DNA from: CAYNUJ01 sp964621225
Lineage (GTDB): Bacteria; Bacteroidota; Ignavibacteria; Ignavibacteriales; Melioribacteraceae
DNA length: 10,698 nt
Assembly (NCBI GenBank): GCA_964621225.1
Contig: CAZULK010000092.1
Coordinates: 1 to 10,698 of the forward strand
Direction of reading: 5' to 3'
Shown: piece by piece, positions 7,400-10,698 of the stretch
Layout of the letters: every line of letters starts with the position of its first letter
How positions within the stretch are numbered: position 1 is the first letter of the stretch
Position numbers and translations under genes: made by a program
Notes under the pieces: generated by a model
Seen by the model: the letters and a program-made list of their open reading frames with translations, nothing else
Databases searched by the model: none
Told to the model about the DNA's origin: nothing

Positions 7400-8865
7400 A
7401 ATTGGAAATAGATAAACGGCTGTATATCAGTCGATTTGAATTGAGCCACAATCCATATCGCTATTGCTAATATTAAAGCCTGTACCCACATCGGACTTGC
7501 CGCTAATAAATCTTTAATTTTATTATCAAATTTTGTCGGAGTGTAATGAGTTACATATCCGATAATCATTAAAACTACAATTGTAGGATAGCCGCTTACC
7601 CATTGCATAAATACTTCGGGATTAAAGAAAAACAAAATCTGATTGATCATAGCGAATGCATCGTTATAAGATTGGGATCTGAAAAATATCATCGAGAATA
7701 AAAATAGATGATATGTAACAATTATAGCGAAGAAATGAATGATTCTATTCTTTTCAACTTTCTCCGGAATTTTGAAGAGCCTTTCCACAGCCAGGAATGC
7801 ACCATGATAAGCTCCCCAAAGAACGAATCTCCAATTTGCTCCGTGCCATAGTCCTCCCAAAAGCATTGTAAGGAATAGATTTCTGTAAGTTTTCCACTTC
7901 CCTTTTCTATTACCGCCCAGAGAAATATAAAGATAATCTTTCAACCAGCGAGATAGAGTTAAATGCCATCTTCTCCAAAACTCGGTGATAGTCGCCGCTT
8001 TGTATGGAGCGTTGAAGTTATCCGGCAGTCTATAGCCCATCAACAAAGCCAAACCAATTGCCATATCGGAATATCCGCTGAAATCACAATAGATTTGCAA
8101 ACCATATGCATACAGCCCAAGTAGATTTTCTACACCCGTATATCTTGCGGGAAATTCAAAAATTCTGTCAACAAAATTTATGCTAATGTAATCCGCAATC
8201 ACAGCCTTTTTAAGCAGTCCGGCTATTATTAGAAACATAGCCCTTCCTATATCTGCTTTCGTTATTATCGGTTCCTGATCAATCTGGGGCAAAAACTCGG
8301 AAGCTCGAACAATTGGTCCGGCCACGAGTTGCGGAAAGAATGAAACAAAAAAGAGGAAATTGATAAAATCCTTTTCAGGCTTTAACGATCCCCGATATAC
8401 ATCAATGGTATAACTCATCGATTGGAAAGTAAAGAATGAAATTCCTACCGGTAGAAAAATATCGAGTGCATCGAAAGGAGGTTTACCCAGCACACCAAAC
8501 GTGTCCAAAATGAAATAGGTGTATTTGAAATACCCCAAAAGTCCCAAGTTTGTTACCAAACTCAGAATCAGATAGAATTTCTTTTTCTTTTGATCATCTG
8601 TACCGGCAATATGCATACCGGCAAAATAATCTATTAAAGAACTGATAATTACCAAATAGAAATACATGCCCGACGATTTATAATAGAAATAAATCGACAT
8701 GAGCATTAGGAAAGTAACTTTGGCTCTTCTATTGTTTATGAAAATTCTGTTGAATACAACAACAACGAAAAAGAAAAAGAGAAAGAAAGAAGAATTGAAC
8801 AGCATTGGTTCTTGCGGAATATACTTCAGCTGTTCAACCAAATTATCAAAGAAACTGAATTCCAT
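7396..8865 (-). CDS. AlgI-type MBOAT membrane O-acyltransferase
   Basis: An inner-membrane protein of 489 residues with many hydrophobic segments. It belongs to the MBOAT family that transfers acyl (often acetyl) groups to exported polysaccharides or cell-wall polymers. Family motifs are clear: LPVGISFFTFQ (138-148), PQLVAGPIVR (178-187), YCDFSGYSDMAIG (259-271), FWRRWHLTLSRWLKDYLY (296-313), LGGNR (316-320) and LLGGLWHGANW (335-345). H341 in LWHGAN is the expected catalytic histidine, and H301 is the second conserved one. The C-terminus, PFIYFQF, is also typical. AAGGA five bases before the ATG supports the start. It is the second gene of an operon, 13 bp after the kinase gene. AlgI-type proteins usually work with an AlgJ/AlgX/DltD-like SGNH partner encoded alongside; none is in this window. 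The substrate is therefore unknown, and I do not assign algI. Confidence 0.93.
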   Translation of the reverse strand: MEFSFFDNLVEQLKYIPQEPMLFNSSFFLFFFFVVVVFNRIFINNRRAKVTFLMLMSIYFYYKSSGMYFYLVIISSLIDYFAGMHIAGTDDQKKKKFYLILSLVTNLGLLGYFKYTYFILDTFGVLGKPPFDALDIFLPVGISFFTFQSMSYTIDVYRGSLKPEKDFINFLFFVSFFPQLVAGPIVRASEFLPQIDQEPIITKADIGRAMFLIIAGLLKKAVIADYISINFVDRIFEFPARYTGVENLLGLYAYGLQIYCDFSGYSDMAIGLALLMGYRLPDNFNAPYKAATITEFWRRWHLTLSRWLKDYLYISLGGNRKGKWKTYRNLFLTMLLGGLWHGANWRFVLWGAYHGAFLAVERLFKIPEKVEKNRIIHFFAIIVTYHLFLFSMIFFRSQSYNDAFAMINQILFFFNPEVFMQWVSGYPTIVVLMIIGYVTHYTPTKFDNKIKDLLAASPMWVQALILAIAIWIVAQFKSTDIQPFIYFQF

Positions 8866-8878
8866 ATTTATCCTTAAA

Positions 8879-10219
8879 CTAATATTCGAATATGCTGCCG
8901 CCTATGAATTCTCTTAATACAGAATCTTTCGGTACAGGAGAATCGTCTTCTATTGGCGTAATGGAGGAAAGCACTTTCGCCAATCTGGATGCTCTTGTAT
9001 AAGCATCAACTTTTAACGGATCGCCTTCAAATTCTTTCTCCCACTCTTTAAACAATTCGAGCATTCGATGAGCATAAAGGGGTAACTCGTAAGGCATTGC
9101 AGAGTTAATTATATAATCGGCAAATTGGTTATAAGGAATTATGTGCCTCAATTCGCTGGCTCTTACGTAATGCCAATGCTCGAGAGTCTGTTTGGGATTA
9201 TATGCACGATGGACAGAATCTCTCAACATTCTTCTGATCAATCTGATGTCCGTCCAACGGATATACTTACCGTCATTTCCTTTCATTTGAAGAAGAGGTT
9301 CAAGATATAATTTGAATTTTTGGCTATCCGGAATGCTTTCCGACATTTTTGGATATAATCCGTGTAAACTATCAATTAGTAATATTTCGTTCTGTAGCAG
9401 TTTAAGGGGTGTAACGTCCAGTGTTCTTTTTCCCTCCTTGAAGTCGTAATAGGGAATTTTTACTTCTTCACCCGCAGCCAATTTTTGGAGATGTTCATTT
9501 ATCAACTCCAAATCCAGGGCTTGAGGCGTTTCGAAATCGTAATCACCAAATTCATCTTTCGGATGAAGTTCCAAATCGAAGAAGTAGTGATCTACGTTGA
9601 GCGATACGAAAGAATATCCTTCCTTTTTTAATTTTTTTTCAAGTTTAATTGTGGAGGTCGTTTTCCCGGATGAAGAAGGTCCGGTTACAAAGACCATTTT
9701 TATTTCGTCAATTCTGTCTTTTATTAATTCCGCTGCAGTTGATATCTGCTGCTCGTAGGCATTTTCACTTTCGTGAACTATATGGGCAAATTCGCCTTTG
9801 GCAATTCTGGCATTCAATTTCTCAACTGTATTTAATTCGTGAGTTGCTGCCCAATCCAACACATGCCAAATTTTACTCCAAGGAATATTTTCGTTGGGAG
9901 CGGATGCATACTTGGAAGCCTCTTCCCTTTTCCGTTTCTGTTCATCTCTGTAGAGTATATATTCCTTGGCTACTTTTGCATGTCCATTTTCAACTAATAC
10001 TTTTTCAACCGCATCTTGAATTTCTTCAATATGGGGGACGTAACCTTCTTCAAAAATTTCTTCCAAATACTCAATCACTTTATCGGCCAAAGCTTCGGCT
10101 TTTTCTTTATCCCTTCCACCTACGGAAACCGCAGCTCTGTAGATAGCATTTGCAATTCTTTCACGTTTGAATGGTACCTTGGCACCGCTACGTTTAATAA
10201 CATATTCGAACTTATACAT
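8879..10219 (-). CDS. ATP-cone domain fused to a uridine/nucleoside kinase-like P-loop kinase
   Basis: A soluble protein of 446 residues. Residues 3-98 form an ATP-cone domain (VIKRSGAKVPFKRERI at the start, YILYRDEQKRKRE at the end), the allosteric nucleotide-binding module of ribonucleotide reductases and NrdR. Residues about 173-390 form a uridine-kinase/PRK-family P-loop kinase: Walker A GPSSSGKTT (180-188), VDHYFFD (209-215), DYDFETPQALD (226-236), IDSLHGLYP (282-290) and RLIRRMLRD (326-334). This set resembles the long bacterial nucleoside kinases that normally carry a TGS/ThrRS-like N-terminus. The linker HIVHESENAYEQQI (146-159) also fits that family. The likely reaction is ATP-dependent phosphorylation of uridine or a related nucleoside; the substrate is inferred. 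The usual EG of the EGIHGLN motif is DS here. It is the first gene of an operon with the MBOAT gene. AAAAGG lies just before the ATG, with a short spacer. Confidence 0.9.
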   Translation of the reverse strand: MYKFEYVIKRSGAKVPFKRERIANAIYRAAVSVGGRDKEKAEALADKVIEYLEEIFEEGYVPHIEEIQDAVEKVLVENGHAKVAKEYILYRDEQKRKREEASKYASAPNENIPWSKIWHVLDWAATHELNTVEKLNARIAKGEFAHIVHESENAYEQQISTAAELIKDRIDEIKMVFVTGPSSSGKTTSTIKLEKKLKKEGYSFVSLNVDHYFFDLELHPKDEFGDYDFETPQALDLELINEHLQKLAAGEEVKIPYYDFKEGKRTLDVTPLKLLQNEILLIDSLHGLYPKMSESIPDSQKFKLYLEPLLQMKGNDGKYIRWTDIRLIRRMLRDSVHRAYNPKQTLEHWHYVRASELRHIIPYNQFADYIINSAMPYELPLYAHRMLELFKEWEKEFEGDPLKVDAYTRASRLAKVLSSITPIEDDSPVPKDSVLREFIGGSIFEY

Positions 10220-10380
10220 AGCCTTTTAATAGATATTATACAAAACAATTACAAAACATAATGTAAATAGAAGAATTATTCAAATTAAATAAAAAATCGG
10301 AAAGAGTAATTTTTTTGGGAAAATCGAAAAACATTTTGAATGAATAAACCTAAATAATTATATTTCGCACTTGAAATTTT
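10220..10380. promoter_or_regulatory. Divergent intergenic region between the kinase operon and tRNA-Ser
   Basis: This AT-rich stretch has no open reading frame worth calling. On the minus strand, TATAAT lies at 10240-10235, about 16 bases before the kinase ATG. Directly upstream of it are two direct copies of ACAAAACA (10240-10247 and 10251-10258, plus strand), one helical turn (11 bp) apart. There is no convincing -35 for that promoter. The plus-strand tRNA promoter is listed separately. Confidence 0.35.
10336..10364 (+). promoter_or_regulatory. Promoter of the tRNA-Ser genes
   Basis: TTGAAT (10336-10341) and TATATT (10359-10364) are separated by exactly 17 bases. The predicted start, near 10371, is about 10 bases before the tRNA 5' end. 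This is the best sigma-70-like promoter in the window; TATATTTC is also close to the Bacteroidota TAnnTTTG element. Confidence 0.5.
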
Positions 10381-10469
10381 GGAAAGGTGCAGGAGTGGTT
10401 GAACTGGCACGCCTGGAGAGCGTGTGACCGGCTACCGCCGGTCCGTGGGTTCGAATCCCACCCTTTCCG
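10381..10469 (+). tRNA. tRNA-Ser, anticodon GGA
   Basis: A full cloverleaf can be folded by hand. The acceptor GGAAAGG pairs with CCTTTCC, and the discriminator is G (10469). The D arm is CAG/CTG. The anticodon stem CACGC/GCGTG holds loop CTGGAGA, giving anticodon GGA at 10415-10417. The long variable arm GACCGGC/GCCGGTC is diagnostic for tRNA-Ser. The T arm is GTGGG/CCCAC with loop TTCGAAT. It reads serine codons UCC and UCU. CCA is not encoded (CAA follows), so the CCA-adding enzyme must complete it. Confidence 0.97.
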
Positions 10470-10470
10470 C

Positions 10471-10500
10471 AAAAACCCACGCCAGTCGTGGGTTTTTAGT
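10471..10500 (+). terminator. Intrinsic-terminator-like hairpin between the two tRNA-Ser genes
   Basis: AAAAACCCACG (10471-10481) pairs perfectly with CGTGGGTTTTT (10487-10497) around a 5-base loop CCAGT; AGTTTT follows. It has the form of a rho-independent terminator. It starts two bases after the first tRNA's discriminator base and ends 28 bases before the second tRNA. Confidence 0.75.
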
Positions 10501-10525
10501 TTTATTTGAATTATTGATTAGTTTG

Positions 10526-10616
<91 letters not shown>

Positions 10617-10660
10617 GATTTTCATCCCATTCTCATTAATTCAATTTTTTTATTTTACGC

Positions 10661-10680
10661 GTTGAACGGGGCGGTATCGA
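10661..10680 (+). repeat. Partial copy of tRNA-Ser(CGA), D-loop to anticodon loop
   Basis: Bases 10661-10675 equal 10543-10557 of the tRNA-Ser(CGA) gene exactly. After one mismatch (A for C at 10676), TCGA matches again, giving 19 of 20 identical bases. No acceptor or 5' D-stem half lies before it, and the sequence after it does not continue as a tRNA, so this is a fragment and not a third gene. It ends 18 bases from the window edge, so its full extent cannot be judged. Confidence 0.7.
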
Positions 10681-10698
10681 GCACAGCTTTCTTCCGAT

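Noticed and set aside
8755..8805. Purine-rich low-complexity stretch (AAC and GAAA runs)
   Set aside because: It encodes the Phe/Val-rich first membrane helix of the MBOAT protein on the other strand; no further explanation is needed.
9649..10146. 165-codon plus-strand open frame
   Set aside because: It is antisense to the ATP-cone/nucleoside kinase gene, with no motif and no ribosome binding site of note.
10681..10698. The window's last 9 bases (TCTTCCGAT) match the end of an Illumina adapter
   Set aside because: The adapter would lie in the wrong orientation for a right-hand contig end, and the bases before it do not align cleanly, so chance is as likely.

Overview
The window has low GC and a gene set typical of the Bacteroidota/Chlorobi side of the FCB group. 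Ignavibacteria-like is my best guess; it rests on protein style, plus one 8-base match to the Bacteroidota -7 promoter consensus (TAnnTTTG), and no database search was possible. There are five protein genes, two complete tRNA-Ser genes and a partial tRNA-like copy at the right edge. The genes are tightly packed: no stretch over 300 bases lacks a gene.

Left part (1-4391, all minus strand): gdhA, a complete glutamate dehydrogenase with all substrate and catalytic residues, is read first and ends at an intrinsic terminator (about 3051-3084). Below it lies a very large gene, at least 1000 codons and cut by the window's left edge. It encodes a GAF-like N-terminus, a helical middle, a PPDK/PEP-synthase-type ATP-grasp domain, a conserved region carrying GPGRWGSRGD, and a degenerate nucleotidyltransferase-like segment. 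No phosphohistidine (swivelling) domain is visible.

Middle (4392-7399): a 179-bp AT-rich divergent region separates gdhA from a plus-strand cytoplasmic histidine kinase (PAS-PAS-GAF-PAS-PAS-HisKA-HATPase, 942 aa). It has no membrane segment, no receiver domain and no response regulator next to it.

Right part (7396-10219, minus strand): a two-gene operon encodes first a P-loop nucleoside (uridine) kinase-like protein with an N-terminal ATP-cone domain, then, 13 bp later, an AlgI-type MBOAT membrane O-acyltransferase. The operon converges on the sensor kinase so tightly that the two stop codons share one TTAA.

Right edge (10336-10698, plus strand): a promoter-like TTGAAT-N17-TATATT precedes tRNA-Ser(GGA). 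A perfect 11-bp hairpin with a U tract follows, then tRNA-Ser(CGA) with encoded CCA. The last 38 bases hold a 20-base near-copy (19/20) of the D-loop to anticodon-loop part of that second tRNA.

Most of this is ordinary core metabolism and signalling. The points most worth a second look are the ATP-cone/nucleoside-kinase fusion, the GAF/PEP-binding/NTase giant protein beside gdhA, the partnerless MBOAT gene, and the tRNA-Ser fragment.
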